64,000 bases of DNA from Niabella aurantiaca DSM 17617 (GTDB lineage Bacteria > Bacteroidota > Bacteroidia > Chitinophagales > Chitinophagaceae), in assembly GCF_000374125.1 (NCBI RefSeq), contig NZ_KB893645.1:62109-126108 (forward strand), written 5' to 3'. The notes beneath the pieces are model-generated. The model was not told the origin of the DNA and did no database searches. It saw only the letters and a list, made by a program, of their open reading frames with translations. Positions 44,295-52,973 of this stretch are shown one piece after another. The translations under genes were made by a program, and so were the position numbers. How positions within the stretch are numbered: the stretch's first letter is position 1; each line of letters starts with the position of its first letter.

Positions 44295-44642
44295 ATGGCA
44301 ATAAAAATAACCGAAGAGTGTATTAACTGTGGAGCCTGTGAGCCGGAATGTCCCAATAATGCCATTTATGAAGGAGGCGTGGAGTGGACCATTTCAGACG
44401 GAAATACGGTTGCAGGAGAGTTTAAGCTGTTTAACGGCAATGTGGTAGACGCCCACTTTAAAAATGCGCCCATCAGTGATGATACCTACTATATTGTGCC
44501 CGATAAATGTACCGAATGCCAGGGTTTTCATGAAGAGCCCCAATGTGCATCGGTTTGTCCGGTTGACTGCTGCGTACCGGATGAAATGTACCAGGAAACC
44601 GTAGAAGAATTGCTCGCCAAAAAAGAGAAATTACATTTATAA
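44295..44642 (+). CDS. Ferredoxin with two [4Fe-4S] clusters, Alvin type
   Basis: A 115-residue protein. CINCGACEPECP binds the first cluster. The second site is CTECQGFHEEPQC with ASVCP, where the CxxC-x8-C spacing is the mark of the Allochromatium-type ferredoxins with very low potential. About 40 residues lie between the sites. It is divergent from the LuxC-like gene, with only 64 bases between, so both may be controlled together. It could supply electrons to the reductase, but this is inference. Confidence 0.93.
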   Translation: MAIKITEECINCGACEPECPNNAIYEGGVEWTISDGNTVAGEFKLFNGNVVDAHFKNAPISDDTYYIVPDKCTECQGFHEEPQCASVCPVDCCVPDEMYQETVEELLAKKEKLHL

Positions 44643-44709
44643 ACGTCAACAAGAGCGGATCAACAGGGATGCGGTTCATGGCAGCGTTGTCTGGTCTTTA
44701 ACTGGAAAT

Positions 44710-45693
44710 ATGAAGAAAACGATCGCGTTAGTAACAGGAGGACTTTCGGGAGAATCGGTGATTTCTTATAAGAGCGCTGCTACTATCGAAAAGAACCTGG
44801 ACCGGGAAAAGTACAATGTGTATGTTATCGACATCAATCCCGAAGGGTGGTTTTATACCAATAGTGCCGGCAACAAAACGGCTGTAAACAAGGACGATTT
44901 TTCAATTGTTGCAGACGGGCAAAAGATCAATTTTGATGCGGCGCTGATCGGTATGCACGGCACTCCGGGGGAAGACGGGAAGCTCCAGGGCTATTTTGAT
45001 ATGCTGGGGATCCCCTATACCGGCTGTGATGCGGCCAGCTCCGCCATTACCTTTAATAAAAGATATGCCGTTGCGGTAGCCAGGATGGCAGGCATCGGAG
45101 TAGCCAACTCCCGGCACCTGTTTGCGCATACACCCGTAGCAGCGGCAACGATCCTGCAGCAGCTGCAATTGCCCCTGTTCGTAAAGCCGAATAACGGCGG
45201 GTCCAGCATCGGCATGAGCAAGGTAGGGGAAGCGGACGAACTGGATGCTGCAATAGAAAAAGCGTTTAAAGAGGACAACCAGGTACTGGTGGAAGAAATG
45301 ATCACCGGGCGCGAGTTTACCGTTGGTGTGTATAAGGCAAACGGAGCGATCCATGTATTGCCGCTGACCGAAGTGAAGGCACACGACAGCAAAGCCTTTT
45401 TTGACTTTGAAGCAAAGTATGAAGGGAAATCTACGGAAGTTACACCCGCCGTGGTAGCGGAATCCATTGCAGAAAAAATAAGGACAGCGGCAACAAAGGT
45501 CTATGAAGTATTCAATTGCCGCGGTGTGATCCGGATCGATTTTATTTATAATGAACAGGAAGACCGTCCGTATATGCTGGAAGTGAACACGATACCCGGG
45601 CAAAGCGCCGCCAGCATCGTACCCCAGCAGGTAGCTGCGGCCGGGGAAAAGCTGACCGATTTTTATAGCCTTCTGGTTGACGAGTGTTTTTAA
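44710..45693 (+). CDS. ddl: D-alanine--D-alanine ligase
   Basis: A 327-residue ATP-grasp enzyme. GGLSGESVIS at the start, GMHGTPGEDGKLQGYFDMLG, VKPNNGGSSIGMSKV and the end LEVNTIPGQSAASIVPQQ are all Ddl motifs. It joins two D-alanines for peptidoglycan precursor synthesis in the cytoplasm. GQSAASIV rather than MTxxSL at the end is a common Bacteroidota variation. It is followed, after a spacer with a word repeat, by PASTA and rhodanese genes in the same direction. Complete. Confidence 0.96.
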   Translation: MKKTIALVTGGLSGESVISYKSAATIEKNLDREKYNVYVIDINPEGWFYTNSAGNKTAVNKDDFSIVADGQKINFDAALIGMHGTPGEDGKLQGYFDMLGIPYTGCDAASSAITFNKRYAVAVARMAGIGVANSRHLFAHTPVAAATILQQLQLPLFVKPNNGGSSIGMSKVGEADELDAAIEKAFKEDNQVLVEEMITGREFTVGVYKANGAIHVLPLTEVKAHDSKAFFDFEAKYEGKSTEVTPAVVAESIAEKIRTAATKVYEVFNCRGVIRIDFIYNEQEDRPYMLEVNTIPGQSAASIVPQQVAAAGEKLTDFYSLLVDECF

Positions 45694-45737
45694 GGTTTCC
45701 TGCTCCGGGTGTGCATGGGCTCCGGTTTTATGCCTGA

Positions 45738-45795
45738 TTTGCACATTTGCACATTTTCAAATTGCTAAAAGCTGACAGCTGATAGCTGAATTATG
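45738..45795. repeat. Short word repeat before the PASTA gene
   Basis: Contains GCACATTTGCACATTTTCAA and AGCTGACAGCTGATAGCTGA, the same words as at 39400-39430. Confidence 0.55.
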
Positions 45796-45821
45796 CTATA
45801 TTTACCGAGAATAATCAACGC

Positions 45822-46664
45822 ATGTTTCGTTTTATAACAAGAAGACCGCTTTGGGTAAATATACTGGCCGGGATCATCCTGGCCTTAGCCGTTTTTTCAA
45901 TGGTGATCCTCTCGCTGGGATGGCTGACACATCACAACGATGCGCAGACGGTGCCGCCGCTGTTGGGCAAAACCCTGGCGCAGGCGGAAAAGATCCTGAC
46001 CGATGCCGGCTTTGAAGTAGTGGTGCAGGACAGTATCTTTAACGACACGCTGAAGCCCCTGCAGGTGGTGCGGCAGGTGCCGGACGAGTACGAGGTGGTA
46101 AAGTCTAACCGAACCGTGTACCTGACCATCAACCGTGCCGCGCCGCCGTTAATTGAAATGCCCAATATCATCGGGTACAGTTTACGGAGCGCCGAGTTTA
46201 CGTTGACGAATATGGGCCTGAAGCTGGGCGATACCACTTTTAAGCCGGATTTTGCCAAGAATACCGTACTGGAGCAATTGTATAATGGGGTAGCCATCCA
46301 GCCCGGTGCTAAAATAAGACAGGGCGCCCGTATTGACCTGATCATCGGAAGCGGGCTGGGAACTTCCTTCCTGGTTCCCAGGCTTGTGGGGCTTACGTAT
46401 GCAGAGGCAAAAGCGCTTCTGGAGGGCAAGGGCCTCGGGGTGGGGTCCGTTATCCCTGAAGCGGGGGTTGCGGATACGGCCAGTGCCTTTGTGTACCGCC
46501 AGAACCCGGACCGTTTTGACGCGGAAGGAAATGCCCGGTCCATACGCCCCGGACAGATCGTGGATGTATGGCTGAGCCTGGAACGGCCGGTGGTGGATTC
46601 AACGGGCAGCGGTACCCTGCCCGATTCGCTGCAGCAGGAATCTCCTGATACGCCGGCGGAGTAG
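45822..46664 (+). CDS. PASTA-domain membrane protein
   Basis: A 280-residue protein with one N-terminal membrane helix (about residues 14-36) and three PASTA repeats outside (VPPLLGKTLAQAEKILTDAG; IEMPNIIGYSLRSAEFTL; VPRLVGLTYAEAKALLEG), then a Pro/Asp/Glu-rich end. PASTA units bind muropeptides or cell-wall precursors. There is no kinase or transpeptidase domain, which is usual for the stand-alone PASTA proteins of Bacteroidota. Its place after ddl fits a cell-wall role. It ends 33 bases before the rhodanese gene. Confidence 0.92.
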   Translation: MFRFITRRPLWVNILAGIILALAVFSMVILSLGWLTHHNDAQTVPPLLGKTLAQAEKILTDAGFEVVVQDSIFNDTLKPLQVVRQVPDEYEVVKSNRTVYLTINRAAPPLIEMPNIIGYSLRSAEFTLTNMGLKLGDTTFKPDFAKNTVLEQLYNGVAIQPGAKIRQGARIDLIIGSGLGTSFLVPRLVGLTYAEAKALLEGKGLGVGSVIPEAGVADTASAFVYRQNPDRFDAEGNARSIRPGQIVDVWLSLERPVVDSTGSGTLPDSLQQESPDTPAE

Positions 46665-46697
46665 CTGTTTTGATCATTGTTTAAAATATACATAAAT

Positions 46698-47003
46698 ATG
46701 AATACCATTACTGTTCAGGATCTGAAAAAAAGGATCGACAGCGGCGAAAAGATCAACCTGATTGATGTAAGAGAGCCGGCTGAGTATGACGAATACAATA
46801 TTGGCGGTAAGCTGGTCCCGCTGGGAAAAATTCAGAATATGGAGGTTGAGGAGCTGGAATCTTTAAAAGAAGAAGAAGTGATCCTTCATTGCCGCAGCGG
46901 AAAACGGAGCGCTACCGCTTGTTTGCTGCTCGATGCCATGGGTTTTCAAAATACGGTGAATGTGGAAGGCGGCGTGATGGCCTGGCAGGAGGCGTTTGAA
47001 TGA
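46698..47003 (+). CDS. Single-domain rhodanese
   Basis: A 101-residue protein starting MNTITVQDLKKRIDSG. The active cysteine lies in LHCRSGKRSATA, a six-residue loop typical of GlpE-like sulfurtransferases. The NLIDVREPAEYDEYNIGG block is the CH2A motif. A TTG seven codons upstream is open, but the ATG fits the family. It lies 33 bases downstream of the PASTA gene and ends at a strong bidirectional hairpin. The sulfur donor and acceptor are unknown. Confidence 0.93.
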   Translation: MNTITVQDLKKRIDSGEKINLIDVREPAEYDEYNIGGKLVPLGKIQNMEVEELESLKEEEVILHCRSGKRSATACLLLDAMGFQNTVNVEGGVMAWQEAFE

Positions 47004-47032
47004 TACAACCGGTGACCGTTGGACCTGAAATT

Positions 47033-47058
47033 AAAAAAGTGCCGGAAGGCACTTTTTT
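47033..47058. terminator. Bidirectional terminator
   Basis: An 11-bp perfect stem (47033-47043 with 47048-47058) around the loop GGAA, with an A-run on one side and a T-run on the other, serves both the rhodanese gene and the convergent gene at 47072. Confidence 0.9.
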
Positions 47059-47071
47059 GTTTGCGTTATGC

Positions 47072-47725
47072 TCACTTTTTGCTTTTCTCTTTATAAGGAA
47101 TGATCCGGTACCCCGATTCCGGGAGGTCGAATTTTGATAAGGGAACGGCCCCGAAATCGATACTGGAAACGGTATAGGTGACCTTTGTTTTTCCATCGGA
47201 TGCGCCATATTCCATTACCAGCCCCGGCAGGTTCTTGTTGAGATACTGGAACTCCGTATTGACCGGAATGAGTTCTTTGGTAAAGTAAACGGTGAACGTA
47301 GTACCATCGGTCATTTTGCCAATAGCCTTCTGACAGTTGTAATTGGCAATGGTTTTAAACTCGTTCTCAATGGTATAAGTAATGTTCTCGTTTTTTTTGT
47401 TGTGGTTCTTCCAGTCGGCTGCGGAAAGCTTCATCATGTATTTTTCGCCATAATCCTTTAAAATGGTAGCGCCCCCGGTTTTGCCGTCAATGATCACCGA
47501 TTCGGTACCCAGGGAGCTGATCATATCCGCCCGGCTGGCATTTCCTTTCAGATAAATAACACTGGTGGCACCATCCAGCATATTTGCCTTGCTGGGCTTG
47601 TCATTATTGGTATTGATGACAATATCATAATAAATAGTGGCTTCAGTCAGTTTTCTCTGGCCCCAGATGGCAGTGCTCAAAAACAACCCCATCAATACTG
47701 TTACAACTGTTTTTTTCATTTCCAT
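47072..47725 (-). CDS. Exported hypothetical protein, GLPGLI/DUF4412-like
   Basis: A 217-residue protein with a signal peptide (LMGLFLSTAIWGQ; mature from about residue 22). The fold appears beta-rich. YNCQKAIGKMTDGTTFTVYF and, later, LPGLVMEYGA resemble the Cys-x-x-Ala and LPGL parts of the GLPGLI and DUF4412 families, which are of unknown function and lie in the periplasm or outer membrane. Met3 may be the true start. It is transcribed alone, facing away from aceF-like E2 across about 200 bases. Confidence 0.72.
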   Translation of the reverse strand: MEMKKTVVTVLMGLFLSTAIWGQRKLTEATIYYDIVINTNNDKPSKANMLDGATSVIYLKGNASRADMISSLGTESVIIDGKTGGATILKDYGEKYMMKLSAADWKNHNKKNENITYTIENEFKTIANYNCQKAIGKMTDGTTFTVYFTKELIPVNTEFQYLNKNLPGLVMEYGASDGKTKVTYTVSSIDFGAVPLSKFDLPESGYRIIPYKEKSKK

Positions 47726-47927
47726 TCAATACTTTGTACAGACGAGCCAAATTAGTGAAATGGTTGCGTATGAAAAAATAGAATATCCGGCTTCGGAACC
47801 CGGGGAGAAGGGGCGGGGATGAATTGCCGGAATTACAATTAACCGCCTCGTCTGCACAGGAAAAGCTCATGATCTTTTCCTGCAAATTCATCATTTTATC
47901 TTAATTTCGGCGAAAATAAATTAGGTA

Positions 47928-49562
47928 ATGGCCGAGAAGATATTAATGCCCCGTTTGAGTGATACCATGACAGAAGGAGTTATCGCAGATTGGCATAAAA
48001 AAGTAGGAGATCCTGTTAAAAAAGGCGATCTGCTGGCAGAGATCGAGACCGATAAAGCCACGATGGAGCTGGAAAGCTATAAGGATGGGGTGATTCTCCA
48101 TTTGGGCGGCCCCAAGGGTAGTAAATTACAGGTAGACGACCTGTTGGCGATCGTGGGTGAAGCAGGGGAGGATATTTCCGGACTGATCGGCAATGGCGGC
48201 GGCGCTGCCAAAAGCGCTGCTCCTGCAGAAGCTGAGGCTCCTAAAGAGGCGCCGAAAGAAGCTCCCAAAGCCCAACCGGCTGCTGCTGCGGCACCGGCGG
48301 TGGATGTATCTAAAATGGAAGAAGTGGTGCTGATGCCCCGTTTGAGCGATACCATGACAGAAGGCGTTATTGCCAGCTGGGCAAAGAATGTAGGCGATCC
48401 TGTTAAAAAAGGCGATCTCCTGGCAGAGATTGAGACCGATAAGGCCACGATGGAGCTGGAAAGCTATAAGAACGGCACCTTGCTTTACCAGGGGGCTGCA
48501 AAAGGAGAAAAGATACAGGTGAATGACCTGCTGTGCATCATCGGTGATGCGGCAAAAGTGGATGTAGACGCCATTGTGGCCGCGGTCAAAGGCGGAGGTG
48601 CTGTTGCAGCAACGGGCGGCGAGGCTGCCCCCGAACCACAGGCTCCGGCATCCGCTCCGGCAGCACCTGCCCCGGAAACGGCTCCGGCTTCCGGCGACGG
48701 CCGCATCAAGGCATCGCCGCTGGCAAAAAAGCTGGCCGCAGAAAAAGGGGTAGACCTGAGCCGTGTAAAAGGCAGTGGCGATAATGGCCGGATCACCAAA
48801 TCGGATATTGATAATTACCAGCCGGCGGCAGCGCAAAGCCCGGCTTCGGCCCCGGCAGCACCTGCAGCACCGGCCGGTCAGGAAAGCTTTGAAGATGTCC
48901 CCGTTTCGCAAATGCGTAAAACCATCAGCCGCCGACTTTCCGAAGTAAAGTTCTCGGCTCCGGAGTTTTACCTTACTATGGAGATCAATATGGACAAAGC
49001 GGTCGCCAGCCGCGCCCAGCTGAATGAGATTTCGGCCAACAAGATCTCTTATAACGATATGGTTCTGAAAGCCTGCGCCGTGGCATTGAAGAAACATCCG
49101 GCCATCAACAGCAGCTGGATGGGCGAAACGATCCGGGTCAATCATCATGTGAGCATTGGCGTAGCGGTGGCCGTGGAGGAAGGATTGCTGGTACCGGTAG
49201 TGCGTTTTGCGGATACAAAATCCCTGTCGCAGATCGCCGGAGAGGTAAAAGACTTTGCCCAGCGGGCGAAAAATAAGAAACTGCAGCCGGCAGACTGGGA
49301 GGGGAACACGTTTACGATCTCCAACCTGGGAATGTTTGGAATTGAGGAATTTACGGCCATCATCAACCCCCCGGCTTCCTGTATCCTTGCAGTGGGTGCG
49401 ATCAACGAAGTGCCGGTTATCAAAAACGGTGAGGTCGGGATTGGTAATATTATGAAAGTGACCCTTACCTGCGATCACCGGGTGGTGGACGGGGCAACGG
49501 GCGCGGCATTTCTCCAAACCCTTAAACAACTTCTGGAAGAACCGCTCCGGATGCTGGTTTAA
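47928..49562 (+). CDS. Dihydrolipoyl acetyltransferase, E2 of pyruvate dehydrogenase, two lipoyl domains
   Basis: A 544-residue E2. Two lipoyl domains carry K43 and K172, both in EIETDKATMELESYK; then an Ala/Pro linker, the subunit-binding domain (ASPLAKKLAAEKGVDLSRV), a second linker and the catalytic core ending TCDHRVVDGATGAAFL with the active-site His. It transfers acetyl groups to CoA. The gene is alone; E1 and E3 are not in the window. The two lipoyl units are very alike in DNA as well, 387 bases apart. A hairpin with a T-containing loop follows. Confidence 0.94.
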   Translation: MAEKILMPRLSDTMTEGVIADWHKKVGDPVKKGDLLAEIETDKATMELESYKDGVILHLGGPKGSKLQVDDLLAIVGEAGEDISGLIGNGGGAAKSAAPAEAEAPKEAPKEAPKAQPAAAAAPAVDVSKMEEVVLMPRLSDTMTEGVIASWAKNVGDPVKKGDLLAEIETDKATMELESYKNGTLLYQGAAKGEKIQVNDLLCIIGDAAKVDVDAIVAAVKGGGAVAATGGEAAPEPQAPASAPAAPAPETAPASGDGRIKASPLAKKLAAEKGVDLSRVKGSGDNGRITKSDIDNYQPAAAQSPASAPAAPAAPAGQESFEDVPVSQMRKTISRRLSEVKFSAPEFYLTMEINMDKAVASRAQLNEISANKISYNDMVLKACAVALKKHPAINSSWMGETIRVNHHVSIGVAVAVEEGLLVPVVRFADTKSLSQIAGEVKDFAQRAKNKKLQPADWEGNTFTISNLGMFGIEEFTAIINPPASCILAVGAINEVPVIKNGEVGIGNIMKVTLTCDHRVVDGATGAAFLQTLKQLLEEPLRMLV

Positions 49563-49589
49563 AACCGCGTGACCGGAAAATAAATCATA

Positions 49590-49619
49590 CAGGCTGCAAC
49601 CTTTTTTGGGAGCAGCCTG
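49590..49619 (+). terminator. Probable terminator of the E2 gene
   Basis: CAGGCTGC (49590-49597) pairs with GCAGCCTG (49612-49619) across a 14-base loop; TTCTATTAT follows. Confidence 0.55.
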
Positions 49620-49645
49620 TTCTATTATACGGAAAGAAAAAATGT

Positions 49646-50008
49646 ATGAGTAAAAAAACAGTGGTGCTGGGAGCATCTGAAAATCCCGCCCGGTACAGCA
49701 ATATGGCCATTAAGCGGTTGCGGACTCATGGACATGAGGTGGTGGCCATTGGCAAGCGGGAAGGCCGGATCAATGATGTGGCAATACAAAAGGAGCAGCC
49801 GGAAGAACAGGATGTGGACACCGTTACAGTGTACCTGAATCCCATACATCAGCAGCAGTACGAAGATTATATCCTGAAATTACACCCTAAACGCATTATT
49901 TTTAACCCGGGCGCGGAAAACGAGGTATTGGCGCAAAAAGCAAGGCTACAGGGAATAGAGCCGGTTGCCGCCTGTACCCTGGTACTATTGGCTACCAATC
50001 AATTTTAA
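49646..50008 (+). CDS. CoA-binding domain protein
   Basis: A 120-residue single-domain Rossmann protein. VVLGASENPARYSNMAI followed by RLRTHGHEVVAIG is the CoA_binding opening, and RIIFNPGAENEVLAQKA matches the end of the family (as in YccU). Its role is unknown; relatives bind CoA or a nucleotide. It starts a run of three genes on the same strand (with YceI and DUF4105 proteins) separated by 21 and 13 bases, which are likely one operon. Confidence 0.88.
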   Translation: MSKKTVVLGASENPARYSNMAIKRLRTHGHEVVAIGKREGRINDVAIQKEQPEEQDVDTVTVYLNPIHQQQYEDYILKLHPKRIIFNPGAENEVLAQKARLQGIEPVAACTLVLLATNQF

Positions 50009-50029
50009 ACGATAACCCAAAAAGAAGCT

Positions 50030-50569
50030 ATGAGAAAGATCTTGCTGTTATTTATTGCAGCCATTGTACTGAAAAGTACGTTGCAGGCCCAATCCTATAA
50101 ACCGGTTGAGGCAGAGAGCAAAGTAGTATTCGTGATCAAGAATATGGGCACAGATGTGGAAGGGAGTTTTAAAGGGCTGGAGGGCGTGATCCATATAAAC
50201 CCGGCCGACTGGAGCAAAAGTTATTTTGATGTAACGGTGGATGTAAATACGATCGATACCAAAAACAGTAAACGGGACAATCACCTGAAGCGGCCCGATT
50301 TTTTTAACGCGGCTCAATATCCCGAGATCCGGATCCGGTCCAGCCGCATCCTACCCAAGCAGGGGAATATTTATTATGCGGAAGCGACGCTCACCATGCA
50401 CGGTATTTCCCGGGAGATCAGATTTGATTTTATTGCCCGGCCCGCTGACGGCGGATTTCTGCTGACCTCGAATTTTTCGTTGAACCGGCTGGATTATAAG
50501 ATCGGCCGGAGCAGCATTACAATGGCGGATAAAGTGATCGTTATGCTTTCTGTGCTCGCTAAAAAGTAG
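50030..50569 (+). CDS. Periplasmic YceI-family protein
   Basis: A 179-residue protein with a signal peptide (MRKILLLFIAAIVLKSTLQA). The body is an extended lipocalin-like YceI fold: SKVVFVIKNMGTDVEGSFKG, DVTVDVNTIDTKNSKRDNHL and LKRPDFFNAAQYPEIRI are its hallmarks. YceI proteins bind isoprenoid or other lipid-like molecules in the periplasm. It lies between the CoA-binding and DUF4105 genes in a tight operon. The ligand is unknown. Confidence 0.92.
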   Translation: MRKILLLFIAAIVLKSTLQAQSYKPVEAESKVVFVIKNMGTDVEGSFKGLEGVIHINPADWSKSYFDVTVDVNTIDTKNSKRDNHLKRPDFFNAAQYPEIRIRSSRILPKQGNIYYAEATLTMHGISREIRFDFIARPADGGFLLTSNFSLNRLDYKIGRSSITMADKVIVMLSVLAKK

Positions 50570-50582
50570 GCAGCCTGTTTCT

Positions 50583-51740
50583 ATGATAAGAATCGTTCTG
50601 TTCTGGTTGTTCCTGGTCACCGGCGTTACCGGCCTGTGGGCGCAAACCGGCGCGGGAACCACAGAAAAGAGGTTGCGGATCAGCGTGCTGACCTGCGGGG
50701 CCGGCAGCGAACTTTACGCTTCCTTCGGGCATACGGCCATCAGGATAAGCGATAGCACCGGCGGGACAGATGAAGTGTATAATTATGGCACTTTTGATTT
50801 TAATGATCCGCAGTTCTATTCGAAGTTCACTCTGGGAAAGCTATTGTATTTTTTGGAAAAAGAAGCCTACGGGGATTTCCTGTATGATTATGTGCAGGAG
50901 GGCAGGGCGGTGACGGAACAGGTGCTCCATCTGTCAAATGAAGACGGGGAAAAGATCCGGGCCTTTCTCGAAAATAACCTGCTGCCGGCCAACCGGGCCT
51001 ACCGGTACGATTTTCTTTTTGACAATTGCGCCACAAGAGTACGGGATGTTTTTCCACTGGTGCTGGGGCGGTCGTTTCAGTTTGGAGCGGCACTTCAGGA
51101 AAAACCGCTCCGTTTCCGCGAGGCGATCGACCGGCGCCTGTCCGGCAAGCCCTGGCAGCGCCTGGGGATCGATATCATATTGGGCAACCCGGTAGATGCG
51201 CGCATGAATGACCAGGCCTCTATGTTCCTGCCGGATTACCTTTACAACGGCCTGCAAGGTGCCCGGTATCATGGAAAACCGTTGGTTACCAGCAGGCAGA
51301 TCTTTATAGGCGGTCTGCATCTCCGGGGGAACACCAGCAACCAGCCTTTTTGGATCCTGCTGCTCCTGCTGTTGCTGGTAGCTGCCGTACATCTTATTAC
51401 GGCGCTTCAAAAATACAGGAAGAGCGTGGCTGTTGCGGTCCTGTTTCTTACCGGGTTGCTGGGATTGCAGCTGCTGTTCATGTGGCTGTTCACCAATCAC
51501 CAGTCCTGCGCCTACAACTGGAATATCTTATGGGCCTTTCCGCTCAATGTATTTATGGCTTTTATAAAGGATAACCGGTTGCGGAAGTACTGCAGTATTT
51601 TGGCTATTGCCGCGCTTATCGCTGCTCTGGTTGTACATTTTTGCGGCATTCAGCAAATGCCGCTGAAAGAAATAGCGCCACTGCTGGCTGCTTTGCTGGT
51701 TATTTATGGGTATAATGTAAAAGACAGCATATCCAAATAA
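50583..51740 (+). CDS. DUF4105 (Lnb-like) membrane protein
   Basis: A 385-residue protein with a signal peptide (LFLVTGVTGLWAQ), a periplasmic domain with LTCGAGSELYASFGHTAIR and, later, RYDFLFDNCATRVRD, the conserved His and Cys of the DUF4105/Lnb N-terminal domain, and about five membrane helices in the last 150 residues. Lnb proteins of Firmicutes transfer acyl chains on lipoproteins; the His/Cys pair suggests a papain-like acyltransferase or hydrolase here too, but this is unproven. Last gene of the three-gene unit with YceI. Confidence 0.87.
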   Translation: MIRIVLFWLFLVTGVTGLWAQTGAGTTEKRLRISVLTCGAGSELYASFGHTAIRISDSTGGTDEVYNYGTFDFNDPQFYSKFTLGKLLYFLEKEAYGDFLYDYVQEGRAVTEQVLHLSNEDGEKIRAFLENNLLPANRAYRYDFLFDNCATRVRDVFPLVLGRSFQFGAALQEKPLRFREAIDRRLSGKPWQRLGIDIILGNPVDARMNDQASMFLPDYLYNGLQGARYHGKPLVTSRQIFIGGLHLRGNTSNQPFWILLLLLLLVAAVHLITALQKYRKSVAVAVLFLTGLLGLQLLFMWLFTNHQSCAYNWNILWAFPLNVFMAFIKDNRLRKYCSILAIAALIAALVVHFCGIQQMPLKEIAPLLAALLVIYGYNVKDSISK

Positions 51741-51764
51741 AACCGGTTGATGGCAATTCCGGGG

Positions 51765-51840
51765 TGTTTCAGATTTCAGGTTTCAAGTTTTAGTTGGTTC
51801 TAAACGGAACTTTGAACATTAAACCTGGAACTCTCTCTTA
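51765..51840. repeat. Word repeat downstream of the DUF4105 gene
   Basis: TTTCAGATTTCAGGTTTCAA and AACATTAAACCTGGAACT share words with the spacers at 21340 (ATTAAACCTGAAAC) and 53570. Confidence 0.55.
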
Positions 51841-51866
51841 AGGAAACGACATGGATTCCATATTCA

Positions 51867-52871
51867 TTATCCCTTACGGTCATAAGCCCATTCTACCAGG
51901 GTAGCGCCCCAGGTAAAGCCTCCGCCGAATGCCGCCAATACAACTTTATCTCCTTTTTTCAGACGGTCTTCCCATTCCCAAAGACAAAGGGGAATGGTAG
52001 CTGCGGTCGTATTTCCGTATTTCTGAATGTTGATCATTACCTTTTCCTTCGGCAGGCCCATGCGCTGGGCGGTAGCATCAATGATCCTGAGGTTGGCCTG
52101 GTGGGGGGCCAGCCAGGCAATGTCGTCTCCTGTTAAATGATTGCGTTCCAGCAGCAGGGCGCTTACATCTGCCATACCGGTAACTGCAAATTTGAAAACG
52201 GCTTTACCTTCCTGGTAAGCATAGTGCTCGCGGGCTGCCACTGTTTCGGCGCTTGCGGGGTACATGGATCCACCGGCTTTCATCCTTAAATATTGCGCGC
52301 CGCTTCCATCGCTTTTCAAAACACTGTCTTTGATGCCATACCCGTTTTCGGAGGGCTCCAGTAAAACGGCGCCGGCGCCATCGCCAAAAATAATGCAGGT
52401 AGCACGGTCGGTATAATCGATGATGGAGCTCATCTTATCAGCGCCCACCACCACTACTTTTTTGTAGCGCCCGCTTTCGATCAGTGTGGCGCCCAGCGTA
52501 AGGGTGTACAAAAAGCCCGAGCAGGCTGCGGAAACATCGAACCCCCATGCATTTTTTGCACCGATCTTATCACAAACAAGATTTGCCGTAGCCGGAAAGA
52601 CCATATCAGGCGTTACCGTGGCCACGATCAGGCAATCGATCTCCATGGGATCGATGCCCCGTTTTTCACAAAGTTGCTTTACAGCAGGTACGATCATTTC
52701 TGAAATGCCTTTCCCTTCGCCTTTCAGTATCCGGCGTTCCTCGATCCCCGTACGTGTGCGGATCCATTCGTCTGTAGTATCTACAATTTTCTCCAGGTCG
52801 AAATTGGTTAACTTGTCTTCAGGAACATATCCGCCCACTGCCGTAATGGCTGCTGTAACTTTGTTGCTCAT
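51867..52871 (-). CDS. fabH: 3-oxoacyl-[acyl-carrier-protein] synthase III
   Basis: A 334-residue thiolase-fold enzyme. The triad is Cys in [11 protein letters not shown], His in APHQANLRI and Asn in [11 protein letters not shown]. It condenses acetyl-CoA, or a branched acyl-CoA, with malonyl-ACP to start fatty acid synthesis. A start 19 codons upstream is in frame, but the promoter box and the family point to the ATG at 52871 ([15 protein letters not shown]). The gene is apart from the usual plsX-fabH cluster. Bacteroidota often have several FabH paralogues. Confidence 0.95.
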   Translation of the reverse strand: MSNKVTAAITAVGGYVPEDKLTNFDLEKIVDTTDEWIRTRTGIEERRILKGEGKGISEMIVPAVKQLCEKRGIDPMEIDCLIVATVTPDMVFPATANLVCDKIGAKNAWGFDVSAACSGFLYTLTLGATLIESGRYKKVVVVGADKMSSIIDYTDRATCIIFGDGAGAVLLEPSENGYGIKDSVLKSDGSGAQYLRMKAGGSMYPASAETVAAREHYAYQEGKAVFKFAVTGMADVSALLLERNHLTGDDIAWLAPHQANLRIIDATAQRMGLPKEKVMINIQKYGNTTAATIPLCLWEWEDRLKKGDKVVLAAFGGGFTWGATLVEWAYDRKG

Positions 52872-52891
52872 CTGGTAAAAAAAATTTAGCG

Positions 52892-52900
52892 CCAAAGTTA
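52892..52900 (-). promoter_or_regulatory. Promoter box of fabH
   Basis: TAACTTTGG on the minus strand is an exact TAnnTTTG box, 20 bases upstream of the ATG at 52871. It lies inside the longer rival frame and so decides the start. Confidence 0.6.
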
Positions 52901-52915
52901 GGGTGAATGTGCGGG

Positions 52916-52961
52916 AATTGGAAATCATAAATTAGAAATGGAAAATCCGGAATTAGAAATT
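52916..52961. repeat. Short AT-rich word repeat between fabH and ruvA
   Basis: AAATTAGAAATGGAAAATCC and GGAATTAGAAATTTAAATT are imperfect direct repeats of an AATTAGAAAT word. Confidence 0.45.
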
Positions 52962-52973
52962 TAAATTCGCATC

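Noticed and set aside
48126-49676. A 516-codon open frame on the minus strand across the pyruvate dehydrogenase E2 gene
   Set aside because: It is antisense to a certain gene, is Cys/Arg/His-rich with no domain, and arises from the codon bias of the real frame.
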